A stretch of 64,000 bases of DNA from Lonicera japonica. Lineage: Eukaryota > Streptophyta > Magnoliopsida > Dipsacales > Caprifoliaceae. The translations under genes were made by a program, and so were the position numbers. Positions 35,682 through 50,600 of the stretch are shown here, piece after piece. The number at the start of each line of letters is the position of its first letter. Position 1 is the first letter of the stretch. Under the pieces are notes generated by a model, which had not been told where the DNA came from, made no database searches, and saw only the letters and a program-made list of their open reading frames with translations. The stretch is taken from assembly GCA_021464415.1 (NCBI GenBank), contig CM038469.1, positions 62,539,650 through 62,603,649 on the forward strand, in the 5' to 3' direction.

Positions 35682-38674
35682 TTGTTGGTTGGAAAACAAC
35701 CTTAGAGGGGGGTGAATAGGGTTTTAAAAACTTAATGCGGAATTAAAACGTTTTTAAAATATTTAAGCAAAGCAACTTAGCTAAGCAACAATATCAAGGA
35801 AATAATAAATATCAAGTAATCAATCCCAAGAAAAGCAAATAAGTAATATCAAAATACAAGCAATAATATAGCAATAAAAAAAGAGCTTGAGTTTAGAAAG
35901 ATTAAACCAATTTGAATTTCAAAACTTTTTGTCCTTACGGTTTAGTTTCCTAAACCATACGTCCGCGCTCGGTTAGTTTCTCAAGAATTTTCACTATTCA
36001 ATCTTCTTCGGGTGAAGATCAAACCTCAATACAAATGTTGCTATGCACACAACACTCACAATATAGCTATATCCACTACACTTCTCACAAAATATGCTCT
36101 CTTGCTCTACAAAGAGACAAACTCTCTTTTGAAATGAAGAATAAATTATTTGTGGTGATACACACAAATACAATAACTCTCAAGTGTATTTGAAAATTAC
36201 AAATTAAGCTCACACTAGAGTTATCAAGATTGATTAAACTATATAGCTTAAAAGATGAAAGATTGATCAAAACGTGTTCTTGAATTTTTGTATATTTGAA
36301 TATATGAATGATGGAGTATTAGAATGATTCAAGGTGTGTTAAAACATGTCTAGAACCTCATATATATATATCTTGCAAAACCATGTGTGATAAGTGCCCA
36401 AAATTGTTATTTTAACCCGCAAATAATATTTTGTTATAATATAATTAATGCTTAAATTTTGGAGGATTAATATTTATTTTGGGAAGAATAAAATTATAAT
36501 AAAAAGCCTAAAAAGGTAGAAGACTACTGAAGATCAAAAAGGAAGATAAAGAAGAAAGAATATTCCAATTCAATATTTTATCCTAATTCGAATACAACTC
36601 ATTTTCCCCTCTCTTAATTAGAATCCTATTTGAACTCAAAGTTATTATTTATTCTACAATTCTAGTTTCCTAAACCTTGTAAACTTCTATCACTCATTCT
36701 TATATATAGACCCAGTCTCTACACCTAAAAAGGGAGAAGAAAAACAGAGAAAAAAATATATAAAAAATAGATAGGGAAAATAGATAGAATATAGATATTA
36801 TTATAGAGTTCTAGAGAGAGAAAGTCCTCCATACTAGTTGCCGTGCGGCCGAAGTATTGAAAGAAAAGAAGTGGACAGCGTAAAGCCGTGCGGCACACAC
36901 CAGTTCGAGCATCATAAACAATGACACTTTATAGTTTTCTTTCTAATTTTTTATAGTTTGTATTCAAGTACTTTAATTTTAATTTTAATAATGAATTACT
37001 ATTTTATTTTAATGTGTTATTTATTTAATATGTTTGGCTAAATTATCTCCCAAAAGGGAGGGATGAAACCGTCATGGATGTAATGGACTTAATTTAATTC
37101 TAATTGATTTTTAAATATTCGTCCCGAATTAAAATAAATTTTGAAATTACCATTACTATAACACGTGTTTTCTTTCTAGTACTTTAATTGTTTTTAAAAG
37201 AAATGAAGGATCTCTTGTGATCACCAATTTGGGGGATACATGCGATACCTATTTTTATTTACATTAGTTTTAAAGAAAGAATGATGGTGAATTCAAAGTT
37301 GTTTATATAGTAATGATGAATATTAAAAATATAATTAGATACCTTTTTGCTTATATCCATGGTGGTGGATTCTTTTTCCTTGGAATTTTCTATTATTAAT
37401 TACTTGCTTGCTTGATTTAATTTAATTAGTTTAGTTTCTTAGTTAAATTAATTTCAAAAAATCAAAATTTTAAAACTGGTTTAATATAGATTCCTAAAAT
37501 ATTGGATTTTGACAAGCTTTCCTACTTTAAAGGTATTAACTTGGATTTGGATTGACTTCTATTTATTTGCTATACTAGTTTAATTATTTGACACAAAAGT
37601 AGGGTTTTATTGTATTTAAGTGAGGAATTAAGTAACGACAAATTATTTATAAAAATTTCCTTTAAATCAATATGGCTATTGGGGATGATTAAGAAATGTT
37701 TTGGGTCAAAGGTATACATTTTCAAACTTTTCAACAACTAGTTTTGACAAAATTTTTAAATTTATTTTGATAATTTCTCCCAATTTGACCGTTGGATCAT
37801 GCTCAAATTTTAGCCAAAAGTGTTAAGAGATGTTGTCTAACTATTGTAAAATTTTTAAAATGATCGGAGACCGGGAAGGTCTCTATCTTACCTTTAGATC
37901 AAAACTGTGCGAAAATTGAGCGAATTTTAAATGTAAAATAAAAACATTTTTACAATTTAACAATTTAGTTCCAAATACAATTCTAATGATTTGTGAACTT
38001 TAAAGATATATTGCTAAGATACCTATTTTTATTAGAGCTTAAAATATGATCATTTAAAATTAATATGAATTTATTTTAAAACTTAGTCTTTGTAAAATGA
38101 GGTTTTTCAAAGAAATTCAATTTCAAGCTTGTTTGAATCAATCTTTTAAAAGATGCATAAATACGTTTAAGCTATAAGGATTTGATCAATAAAGTAACTT
38201 TACATAAATCTTAAGCACTCACTCAATTATTGAATTAACGATTTTTTGAACGCTTTGATTTGTTTTTTCGGATTGATCTTCATTTGAAGCTTTTTCCTTG
38301 AAACTTTTCATATAGTCTTTTGATCATTTGTTCTTTAAGATTTGTATTGAGAGATTTGATCTTCCTTGTCTTGTCCAGTGATCGAATAGTAAAAGATTGA
38401 TCATTGTCATGTTTTTCTCGAATTTTCCAAGTAAATGAACTGTATACTTATATCAAGAAACATGTTAAATTACACATGATTGATTTATTGTTATTATCAA
38501 AATAAGATTAAGACCTTAGGTCAACATAATTAATCTCTTTAATTGAAGTTTGTATTTGAAAACACTTGCAATTAAAAATTAAAGTATCTGCAAATTTGAT
38601 ATTGTTTGTAATCGTATTATTATAAACTTAAATTTAAGTTCAACGTATTTAGCCGGTGAAACCAACTCAACCAA
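35682..38674. mobile_element. Possible LTR-type insertion, about 3 kb, possibly with a nested element
   Basis: The left end, TTGTTGGTTGGAAAACAACC followed by TTAGAGGGGGGTGAATAGG, is a start I associate with plant retrotransposon LTRs. The right end is CCAACTCAACCAA. The 5-mer AGAAT flanks both ends (35677-35681 and 38675-38679). No gag or pol coding sequence is visible. A second LTR-like start (TGATAAGTGCCC at about 36389) suggests a nested element, but its far end was not found. The class assignment is tentative. Confidence 0.4.
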
Positions 38675-38679
38675 AGAAT

Positions 38680-41609
38680 AAAATTGAACAGATACGTAAC
38701 AGAAATTGAACGATATGTGGTAACAGACATTTATGAGTATGTATATATATATTTATATAATCACTACACCCATATTTGAAATCGCATATATAGGTGATAG
38801 ATTTTTCACAAATTATATACATGGCAGCACACACACATATATATATATATATATATCGTGTGTGAGTGTGCGCGTGTAAAGAAGAATACATGCATATAAA
38901 TTGACATGGTGTCATAAGAAGCTACGAAAGAAATAATGAGAGAGAGGGCAAGTGTCGAAATGTGGGAATTAGCGGTGAGAATTAATAGAAAAAAGGATAA
39001 AAGGTTTGGGTGCCTTCAAAAAAGTGTAATTAAATAATTTTCTTTTTAAAAAAAGAAAGTTGAGTGTTAAAATTAGTTTTTAAGGATGTTTTTACCGACA
39101 CTCATCTTTTTAATAGAGCTATTAACAATAAAATTACTTCAATAATTGAGTAGACACATACAACTAAGTATAGTTTGTATGGGTCGGACATAATCAAGTA
39201 TAATTGATTGCCCATTTTAAAATTGTCAAACCAATTTAATGGCTAAATATAATATTTACTCAAATATATATTCGATAATAATAAATTTGTAATGGCTAAA
39301 TATAATACTTGCTTTTCATTATTTTTCCTATTATTTGAAAAATGAAAAAATGAAAAAGATTTTTGTGCAGACATAGTATGCGTGTGATTTGCATGTTTAT
39401 ATAGTTTTACACAAAAAAAGTGGTAGTGCAGACACAATGAAAGTTGCGACAATTATAACCCAAAATATCAATATATATATACTTTTAATATTTTTATTTG
39501 AAATTTATAGATTCAAAATTACTCAATGTTTGAGAAAATTAAGATTCGAAAGTATTTTTCTTGAAGTTTTCATTAAATCTATATACTAACATAAATGCGA
39601 AGGGAGAAAAAACGGTTCCGTTGCCATTCTTTTAATTTTTATTATTTGCCTACACAATTTCTAAAGTGGATAGAGCAATATTGTAAATCTACATATTCCA
39701 CGTGCATAGTGCGTGAAATACGTATGGTATGAAATTTCTTTCCAAAAAATGACTTTGTCCTTAATTCTGAGAAAGTTATAAAAAATAAAATTTTAACAAA
39801 CTTATATTTTCACAATAGAAGAGGAGGAGGAGTTAATGTTGCATGGCAAGAAATAAAACATTGGATTATGATTTAAAATTTAAATAAATAGCAGAAAACT
39901 AGAATCCCTATTAGTTTACGAGTTGCAAAAGCTAAATTAGTTTGTTATTGTGATAAATATGGTAACTAAAAAACTAAAAGTATGGCCACAAGGCAGCTTC
40001 TTAATTAATGTATGAAAATATCTTGTGAGATAGAAATGGAATTTTAAACAAGGCTAAATCGACGATGCATACTGTAGTGCAACAAATGCACCTTCCATTA
40101 AAATGGTTGGATTGAAGGCTTTGGTGTTTGTAGGTGAAGTCAGATTTTTAAAATTATATAAGAATGGTGATTGTTTTTTCACGCCTAAATATTGTGAAGA
40201 ATAACAAATTTAGTTTAGTGAGTGGTGGTGTCTTGGTTGAAGACATTGTTAAAGTTTTTCAATCTTTTAAGTTTTCTAGTATTTATTAAGTGTGCTAGTA
40301 AAGCTTTAGGAATTATACGATTGTTTAATAAAAAAAACTAGCAGGACTTAAACACTTAACGTTGTAGAGATGGCAAGTTCTTTCAAGTAAATTATAATAT
40401 TTATCAACGTACATTGTTTTTGAAATCAAGTGATTCATGTGAATAAACGCATTGTATATGGTATTAATAATGGACGTCTAACCCAATTTGTGATTTTTAA
40501 ACTATTTGTATTTAATTCAATTCAATGTCCAACTCTAAAATCTTGCATCCAATTCGATCATGCAGGCCCTACTAATCTAATATAATTTAATTAAGGTAAT
40601 TTCTAATAATAATTCTTATTTTTCGATTTATGTCATTTTATAATACTTTTATATCTAGTTGTCAAGTTTTTTATATAGTTAGAAAAGCATAAAAAAGTTA
40701 GGTCTCCAATGATACTTCATTTATTTCTTTGTTGGCATATATTTAGGAAGAGAAAGAATTAGTGAGTTTGATATATACAATAAGAATGTAAGAAGTCACA
40801 TTACAAATTTCTATCATTACTTGTATATATAAAAGTGTTTCTACATGTAAAACTGGCGATAACTTTTTTTTTTTTTTATATAACTCAACTTTTACTCCAC
40901 ACAAAAATAATTATAGAAGGTTTCATTAGAACACACATATATATATTTTTATTATTATAGTTATTATTTTCATCATAAAATTTGGTGGCTGTTATTTGTA
41001 TACAATTTTTTACTTGATTTTACTTAACTTTTCATTTGTGAATAAAAGTTTAAAAATGTCTTACTGGTCTATCATTAGAAAATATATAAGTATATATTTA
41101 TTTATTATTAGATGAATAATATATACTTATTAACTTGTTATTAAATAAATAAAAAAAAAATATTACTATGCGTTTTATGAAATGTTAGTAAAATGTTTTA
41201 TTTATAGATGGTAAATAGCGGCTTAAAATTTTGTATAATTGGAATGACGATTGGAGTTGGATTGAATCGAAGCGTGGCTACCATTGTCAGCTACTCAAGT
41301 CATCAACAATCGAAGCGCTTAAAATAAGTATCCATCTTTGGTGTATTGAACCGGAAATAAATCAAACACATCGACCCGACCCCCGTGAAAAATGTGGCCT
41401 GCCTTTCTTCCCTTCTAAGAATCAAAGCGTTTTTCCTTTTCCTAAACCTCTCTACTACCTTGCCTTTGCGCTGTCTACGAGCGCCCATATAAGAAAATTT
41501 ATTTTAACATCATCAGCAGGAGCTTATTCTTAAATAATAATCATCATCATCTTCTTCTTCTTCTTCTTCTTCTTCTTCTTCTTCTTCTTCAGTTGAGTGG
41601 CCGCAAATA
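38680..41609. other. Intergenic AT-rich region upstream of the helicase gene
   Basis: No gene was found in this 2.9 kb. It contains an (AT)n/(CA)n microsatellite near 38829-38858 and long A/T runs. The last 100-150 bp hold the leader of the helicase gene, including a (CTT)n tract at 41551-41590. Confidence 0.5.
41551..41590 (+). repeat. (CTT)n microsatellite in the helicase 5' leader
   Basis: Thirteen CTT triplets end 19 bp before the start codon at 41610. Pyrimidine-rich CTT tracts are common in plant 5' leaders and can influence expression; no effect can be shown from sequence alone. Confidence 0.8.
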
Positions 41610-44600
41610 ATGGCTACTACTGTTAAGTCACCCACCGTTATCCTCTTCCACAAGTATGCTTCTTCCCCTCCATCCACCCTTTTTACATTCTTCCACACTC
41701 CCAATTCCCTCTTCAAACATTCCTTATCCTTATCCTCATCCAATGCCCTATACAGTACTCGAACCATTTCAATCTCCTCTGCATCCGCCTCGGCATCAGC
41801 CTCCACCACCGAATTGCCACGGCGGCTCCGGAGGCAAAAACTCCGGGAGGTGCCGGAAGATGACGCCATTTCTACGCTCAACGAAAGGATTCACCGCGAA
41901 CACGGAAAGAGAGAGGCTACTAGGAAGCCCTCGAATATGGATAGGGAGGAGGCCAATAAGTACATTCAGCTGGTTAAGGAGCAGCAGCAAAGAGGTTTGA
42001 ACAAACTCAAGGGCGAAAGACAAACCAAACATTCCGCTGATGGAAATATCACTAGTTTCAGTTACACGGTCGACCCTTACACTCTTCAGCCCGGCGATTA
42101 CGTCGTTCATAAAAAGGTTGGCATTGGACGTTTTGTCGGGATTAAATACGACACTCCTAAAGATTCCAATGTTTCAATTGAGTATGTCTTCATTGAGTAC
42201 GCTGATGGAATGGCCAAGCTCCCTGTTAAGCAATCCGCTCGTTTCCTCTATCGCTATAATCTGTACGTGCTCCTTTCTAGCTGTTTCTTTTAATTCTTCT
42301 TTGAAACTTTTGCAAGTATAAGGGATTACTTGTTACATCTTGTGTTCATCCAATGACATATTCGTTGATTTCCAGCCCAAATGAAAATAAAAAGCCGCAG
42401 GCCTTAAGCAAATTAAGAGATACAAGTTCCTGGGAGAAGAGAAGGGTAAAAGGAAAGGTTGCAGTTCAGAAAATGGTTGTTGATTTGATGGAGTTGTATC
42501 TACACAGGCTTAAACAAAGACGCCCCCCCTACGCCAGGAATCCTGCCATGGATGATTTTGCATCTCATTTTCCTTATGAGCCAACGCCCGACCAGAAACA
42601 GGTTGCACTTATGTTCCCCCCCTTTCTCATTACTTGTTTTAACCGTCTAGTGTTTGAGTTTTGTAACACGGAGCATTTATCAGGCAATGGAAAAGTAGAT
42701 TGTTGTTCATAGCAGGCTCCTTTTAACTTCGAATCGAGGATGTTTTCCTTTGGTTTCTAGTAAAGTTACTTCCCAAATTTGTAAGCACGATGCTGGTTTT
42801 GTCTCATATAATTTGAACTCTCGTGACAGGCTTTCATTGATGTGGAGAAGGATCTAACGGAGAAAGACAATCCAATGGACAGATTAATTTGTGGAGACGT
42901 TGGCTTTGGTAAAACCGAAGTTGCAATACGTGCCATGTTTTGTGTGGTCTTGGCCGGGAAGCAAGCTATGGTTTTAGCGCCAACAATTGTGTTAGCCAAA
43001 CAACATTTCAATGTCATTTCAGAGCGATTCTCTGAATATCCTAATATCAAGGTCGGACTTCTGAGCAGGTTTCAGGTAAGAAAAATATTGACTAGGTGCA
43101 CTAGGTCCAGCTTTAGATAGCAGAGAAAATCTTATTCGAAATATTTGCTAATTTGTTCGTTAAGAGGGGAGAGCGTTGAGGATTGATGTTCATTTCTTAT
43201 TAATTATATATGGATCTTATTCGAAATATTTGCTAATTTGCTAATTGATTTCAGGCTGCACCTTTCAGACAATGGGATATTTCAACGTTAAACATATAAT
43301 CATTTAGTTTTTACCATTGGAGTAATGTTTTCTATATCTGTTCGGGATATCAAAGCAATTTAAATACATTGCGGTAACTTTCAAAGATCATCTTTAGATG
43401 GTTTGGCAAAATTTCCCCCCATTTTGCAACTATGGTTAAATTCACTAGAGGTTGGCTTTAGTAAAGAAATCTTAATGTTATAATTTGCATTAGTCTTTCT
43501 TGTGCAGTTCATTGTAATTTTCTTGCTCTTCTATGGATGGATAGTCTTTGTTGTGGGACTAACCTGTTACAGTATGTAGACAAAATCAGAGAAAGAGGAA
43601 CATCTGCACATGATTAAACACGGGCATCTGGACATTATTGTTGGGACTCACTCACTTCTGGGCAGTCGTGTAGTGTACAACAACTTAGGCCTTCTTGTAG
43701 TTGATGAGGAACAGGTTTGCCCACTTTGCTATGCTACCATTTGAAGAAAATCCTTCTGCTTTTGACATGTACTATTTTTGCAATCTTTACTATTTTTTTT
43801 AGGTTAAGTGGTGAGAAATAAACTCTATAATGAAAGAATGGTGCCTTCGATTAGCAATTTAGCTTGATAGTCTGTTTGGTTGGAATTAAGTGAGAGGGGA
43901 AGGAATAGGGTGAGAAGGAAAGAAGGAAAAAGGTTAAGAAGGGATGGGAAAAGGGGGAGCGAAGGCAGTGAGGAAGTTTTACTTCTTTCTTATGAGTCCA
44001 TAGTCTGCCGTCCTCCCAAAAATGAGAGAAAAGCAGTGCAAGGGGTACTTTTTAATTAATCAACACTTCTTTTTTATGTCGAACGATATGATGGTTAAAG
44101 AATAAATTTCAAGTAATAAACCTCTGATTTCTAGCCCGTGTAACCCCATAGTTATGGAGATCTCTACAACCCCTCATTCCTGATCAAGATCAACCTATCC
44201 CGAATGAGGTCAGTCAGTTTTTCCATGCTTCCTGTCAAGTCAACCAGAAAACTTCGCAGTGAAGTGGTGTTATGTAATAGTTCTTATTTTCTTGCTGATT
44301 AAGCACAACCGAACCTACTAAAAGCTCTGGTGACCCCATGCGGTACGTCACACATCATTTACCTCCATCATCATCAACCGAAAGGCATAGTTTGTTGGGT
44401 TAAAAAAAGTTACTGCTGCCATTTCTTTTTAGTATAAAATATTAACGAGCAATAAAGTACAAGAGGATCAAACTCAGCAACCTGACAGCTGTCAATTAAT
44501 CTTTTATATGTGTGAAATATCTGTTAATTTCTTTTCCTAAATGATTATTTCCTTTTATTTTCTGCAACATAATTGTGAGTTGGGAGTGGTATTGCAGATC

Positions 44601-47600
44601 TGTCTGTCTTTAGATTGAATGGGATAAAACACATAAAGTAGGAATGTCGGATGCTCCTTCAAGTTGCTTTAGAGCCATTTGCCATCACTGATAATTACTA
44701 ATGATGTCCTCTGAGCTTTAGCTGATTTTTCCTATTAATCTATTCATTAAAAATAAGGATCCTTGATTTCCATGTCTGATGCTTCTGTGCTTTGGCAGAG
44801 GTTTGGTGTCAAACAGAAGGAGAGGATTGCTTCATTTAAGACTTCAGTTGATGTTCTCACTCTTTCTGCAACACCCATACCAAGGACCCTTTATTTGGCA
44901 GTGACTGGGTTTCGAGATGCCAGGTATTAATGCAGTTGGACCGGATCTTCCACTATCCTCGGTACTTTATGCTGTAGTTGAGCTTGTGCATCTTTTCCAC
45001 AATTTTTTTTTCTTGTTTTTGTGTTATAAGAGTTGTAGGCCCGTGTCATTAGATGAAAATGGTTTTGTGGGAAATATTTTTCATAGCCAGCACGTGTACC
45101 AAGTGAATTTGAGCTGCGTCCACAGGACTTTGCTCGCGCTAGACATCAATTTCAATTTTCAAGTGCTAATAATCGAATCCTCAAATTTGAGTTGTGCATT
45201 GATTATTTTTTCCCTCCTCAGTTTAATTTCAACACCGCCTCCTGAACGAGTTCCTATAAAAACACATCTTTCAGCATTTAGTGAAGAAAAGGTGACATCA
45301 GCGATCAAGTATGAGCTGGATCGTGGAGGCCAGGTTTTCTATGTCTTGCCTCGTATCAAAGGTAATCTGATTAATGACAACTTATCTAGTGTGTACAAAT
45401 GACCTTTTGATTTTGTTTAGGCAGATATTAATAGACAAACATAAAAGTTAATGTTTCCATTAGCCGACTTCTAAGTTTACAGATCTCTGTATTTCGGTTA
45501 ATGTGTTTCATTACCATCTACAGGGCTTGAAGAGGTAATGGAATTTCTTGAAAAGGAATTTCCGGACATTGATATAGCTATTGCTCATGGAAAGGTATTG
45601 CTTTTGTTTGTATAAGAAAACATCAATTTCTTTAAAATGTTTTAGCCGCAAATCTGAACCTTCACCTCCTCACCAATTAGAGTGCCAGTTCCCTTATCAA
45701 GTTGTTCTTTTAACTGTCAGCACAATGATGAATTCTTCATAATATTGTAATGATAAGTTTGGGAATTGGAGTTTTATTTGGCCAACTTTTCGGCAAGGAA
45801 GCTGTGTATGCTTATAATATTAGTTCTTTTTTCCTTACAAGAAAAATATTAGTTATTTTTGTATAACGCATCAGAAAATGTACAAGTTTCCGAAGTTCCT
45901 CTAGAGTTGTATTATGCCAACTTGAGTCTGAGTCATTATCGGGTGAGTTCTTTCCACCTGTTAAGCATGATATTCATTACAGTTCCTTCTCCAAACAGCT
46001 TAAGCTTTTGGGAGAGATGGTTCTTAACATGGTATTAGAGGTTGGTTTTCTGGGAGGTCCAAGGTTCAATCCTTGGCACCTCCATTCCCCATTTGTTAAT
46101 ATGAAATTTGTCTACTCTCCACGTGCGAGTATGGGGTCGCACGTGAGGGAGGGTGTTAAGCATGATATTCATTACGGTTCCTTCTCCAAACAGCTTAAGC
46201 TTTTGGGAGAGATGGTTCTTAACACCACCCTTTGTTTAAGGCTTTTTGCGTGTGGTCCATTAGTAATTTCAGAACTCTTTCACATTGTTGTATATGATTT
46301 TAAAGGCCTACTAGTGTTTTCATAACTTATGTAGACCTATTTGAGAATCTGATTAATCCATAACAGCCACACATAAACCTTCCTATCCCAATGCATTGGG
46401 ACAAACTATTGGGAGGTGACCAACAGTGGTGTAAGTACCCGTGGAGTCATTCAAACAAATTGACCTATATACTTTGTGACTACTCACAAATATATAAATG
46501 TTTTTATATATACTGTGGCTTTCTTAAAATCCTTGTATACAAATTCGAGGTTGTAAATTGTGGTTTGTTGGTTGTGTTTGAACATGCGCAAATGGGGCAG
46601 GTGGTGACTCCAAAATCCAAATCAACCCAGGTGTCCCCTTGGGTGTTACTTGAACTTTCTTAGAAGTTGTCAACTAGTCGAAATTGTTAGATAAAAAGAG
46701 ATTTAAAATTGTCGTACAGTAGCCTTGGATTCTATATCAGGATTAAAACATGAAGCAGATATATGAAAAATGTGATATTAAGTTTTACAAATTTTCCGTT
46801 TTAATTCTTTCTTGCAGCTACACTCCAGACAGCTTGAAGAAACTATGGAAAAATTTTCAGGAGGAGAAATCAAGATTCTGATAAGCACAAATATAGTAGA
46901 AAGTGGGCTTGACATCCAAAATGCCAATACCATCATAGTTCAGGATGTTCAACATTTTGGTGTTGCGCAGTTGTATCAGGTTTTGTTTCTTTCTCTCTTC
47001 CTTTTCATTTCTAATTTGAATTACTATTGGCAGCGGAACATATTTGAAAAAGCACAACACTGCAGCAGTAAAAAATCTTAGTTTCAAGTAACTTCCCGAA
47101 GTAATTCCTAATATCTCATATCTCTTAAAGGTAAACAAATATCTCATTTCACTTAATATGAGTTCTGTCACCTTTTCCATATCTGCCTACATTATTCAAA
47201 CTGATTTACAAATCAAGTATTGGAATTCGATTGAATTGATAACAGATTAACAGTACAATCTGGTAAAGGTTAAGCATAACACTAAAAAAGTAACATATAA
47301 AGTGTAAAATACTTAACAATATTGATCAACAAAAGTTAGATTAATGTAATAACAAAAGTCCAGCGACATAAAATTTATGATCCGTTTTCTCATACGACAT
47401 ACTGTTGGATATTGGTACTGATTAACTATAATTCTAAAAACAAGTCCCCACATAAATACACCATCCGTAATATATTTATGGAGTCCTTTTGATTTTATTC
47501 ATTGGACAAGAAATACTAATGGTTGTTGAGCTGTGAAGCACGGGTACTTCATTTTTTTCTGGGTACCCGTTTGGACACGGCTCGGGTATGGGTATGGGTG

Positions 47601-50600
47601 GGACACGCCACGTGGCGTGTCCAATAAAAATAATATTAAATTTTGTTGGACACGGCTAAAACGGGTGTGGGTACGGGTACAGGTACGGCTGGGATGAAAA
47701 AATAAAAATTAAGGGGTCAATTTACAATATGCAATGAACTTTGTGGGTTTTGTTTAATTAATTTTATAAATAGTATATTAAGTTATTAAGAGATGAGATG
47801 TCCCAAATATCAATTGACAAAAAATTAGGTCACGCTCAAACCCATTCTCACATCTCTCCTCTCTTCTCAACGGCCCTCTCTCATCTCAACGGCCCTATTA
47901 TCGTCGTCAAGTTCTCGCCGTCCAGTCCTTCTCACTCACGGCCTAGACTCGTCGTCGACCTTCTCTCTTCTACTCTTCTCACTCACGGCGGTTCGACTCT
48001 GCTTCGTCAGTCTTCTACTCTTCTCACTCACGGCCTAAGCTCGTTGTGGACCTTCTATTTGATGCAATCCTTTCTCTTGTGGATATGACTTGTTTATTTT
48101 AAGTAATGTTAAATTTTATTTGTTTGTAGTGTTCTTTGGATATGAGTTTACATAATGCATATTATTATATAAATATATTTATTTATTTATTAAACGTGTT
48201 CCTCGCCGTACCCGTGTCCAAGTTTTTTAAGATTTGCCGTACCCGTACCTCGTACCCGTACCGGGTACGACACCCGTACCCGTGTCTGTGCTTCATAGTT
48301 GTTGAGCTTCATCTTTTTCTCTTCTGTTCCATGATTTCTCATACATCTTTATTTGAACAGTTGCGTGGCAGGGTGGGGCGGGCAGATATGGAAGCTCATG
48401 CACATCTATTTTACCCTGACAAGTCATTGCTTTCTAATCAAGCACGGGTATGGTCATACATTTATATATATATAAATACATAATGTATTACACTACCTAT
48501 AAATCTTTTATTCTACTTTTGCTAGCAACAGCCCAGAAGGTTCTCAGAACTGTACCTGGTGTAGCCCATGTCTTACAACAATTTTCCTATTGTTGCGCCA
48601 TTATGGGAATTCATTCTTCTATATGCACCTTGTTTTTGTTTACTATTTTGTAATGTCTTATTTGGTGTAAAGTGATCCGGTAACTGTGGCACTTCAGGAG
48701 AGGCTTGTAGCTCTTGAAGAGTGTGGTGATCTTGGCCAAGGTTTCCACCTTGCAGAACGAGATATGGCTATAAGAGGCTTTGGTAATATCTTTGGAGAGC
48801 AACAAACTGGGGATGTTGGAAATGTTGGCATTGATCTTTTCTTTGAAATGCTTTTTGAAAGCTTGTCCAAGGTTTGCGATGTTTCATGCTCCCCATTTCG
48901 TCTAGTGCTAGTTTTTCTATAAAAGTAGTCTAGTGCATTGTTGCAAATTATCGCATTGTTAATCGAATCATAAGATTCGGTGCTAATGGAAAATAATAGC
49001 AGATAACAAATAAACACGTAGAAGATACAATGTAGTGATTAGTACTGCTAATGCCAAGATTCTATGTGGTCTGTGTTGATTTTGACGTTACATATTCCCA
49101 ATCATATGATCTTATTACGAATGGTATTGAATCTGGTATGATTTTGCTAATTATGGTATTAGTGTGTTAAGTGAATTTCACGGGTTCTTACTGTCCTGTT
49201 CAATGGCCTTAATTTCCATTCCTGGCCTGATTGTGATTTGCTCTCTAGAAGAAATGCGTGGGTGCCTCCCCAACTAGGCTAGCCCACTTGCTGCTCTCTC
49301 ATTCCACTCGTTTTCTCTTCACTACTCTTTCCTCCATGGTTAGAGATATATATCATATACGAAGAAAACATATGTTTGCGAGTAAAAGGAGGGCACTTCA
49401 GTTATTTAGGTCTCACGCAGGTTTTTTCCATGTAAGTTTTTGGCTGGTAGACCTCTGAAGGAAGGAAGGAAGGACCTTGGGGGGGGGGGGTGAGGTTCTG
49501 TGTAATTAACTATCTATAATTATGAACCCAAGGGGTTGCCACAGCGGTAAGGGCGAACTTGGGACTGTATGGGTAGGCGCACGTTCTCAGGTTCAGTTCC
49601 CCTGTGTGAAACCTTTCTTGGGCCATAGGGGGTGTCTCCTGGTCGAGCAGCCAGGGCCTTATGGGATTAGTGGTGGAGGAGCCCCGATACCCATGGTTAT
49701 CAAAAAAAAAAAAACTATCTATAATTCTGAAAAATTGATCAACCTAGTTTACAGATTTTCTTATATGACTTTTTTACACATGAATTGCTGTTCAGGTTTT
49801 TTACTCAAAGTAAGACTTTGTTTTACATTTGCTGAATCCAGGTTGAAGAACATCGTGTAATTGCAGTTCCTTATCAGTCAGTGCAGGTATTTGCTTTTGA
49901 AAAAATGTTGTACAAGTAATTATCTGTGCATTCTTTATATTATTTACACTGGCCAGATTTCACAATTTGTTTCATTCAATTAATAGATAAAGGTAAATTT
50001 TGTCGACCCCTCTTGTTATGCATAATTATGGGTAGCTCACCTATTTTTTCGCATATTACATACTATTGGAAAAAATACTAAAATATTACTTATTTATTTT
50101 TACTTCTTTTTATGTTATTAGTTGTTAAATCTGTTAGTTGGTTTTTATCCCACATTGGGAATTTCATTTATGTAGCTCTCGTTTTATATATAAATATAGA
50201 CTTTGGCTATCAAACTATATAATTAAGGCTTAATTCCCACTCATTGGAATTAGAGCGGAGGGGTTACTATATTGTAATGCGAACTCCCTGCGTTTGCTTT
50301 GTCAAGACTTTCTTTCCTCTCCTTTGAATTATAGCTCTCATTTAATTGGTCCGTGTTGTAATTATACCTCTCATTTGAATCATTCATTTGAATTATATGT
50401 ATGGAACTGCTATTTTGTCAAGATTGAATGTGAACCCCTTTATACTATCTCTCTACTATAGCAAGCCAGGCCTTTAAGCCCATTATAAAATTCTTCTCTT
50501 ATTCACCCCCTCCTTTTTCACATGTTAAATGTTACACATGTTTCCTCTCTTAATAGGGAAGTGGGTTTACAAAAACAAAACATTAGGGAAGGATCTGTAT

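Noticed and set aside
36389..37670. Nested LTR element starting TGATAAGTGCCC
   Set aside because: The start looks typical but no matching CA end with a flanking duplication could be found, so it is only mentioned within the larger insertion.
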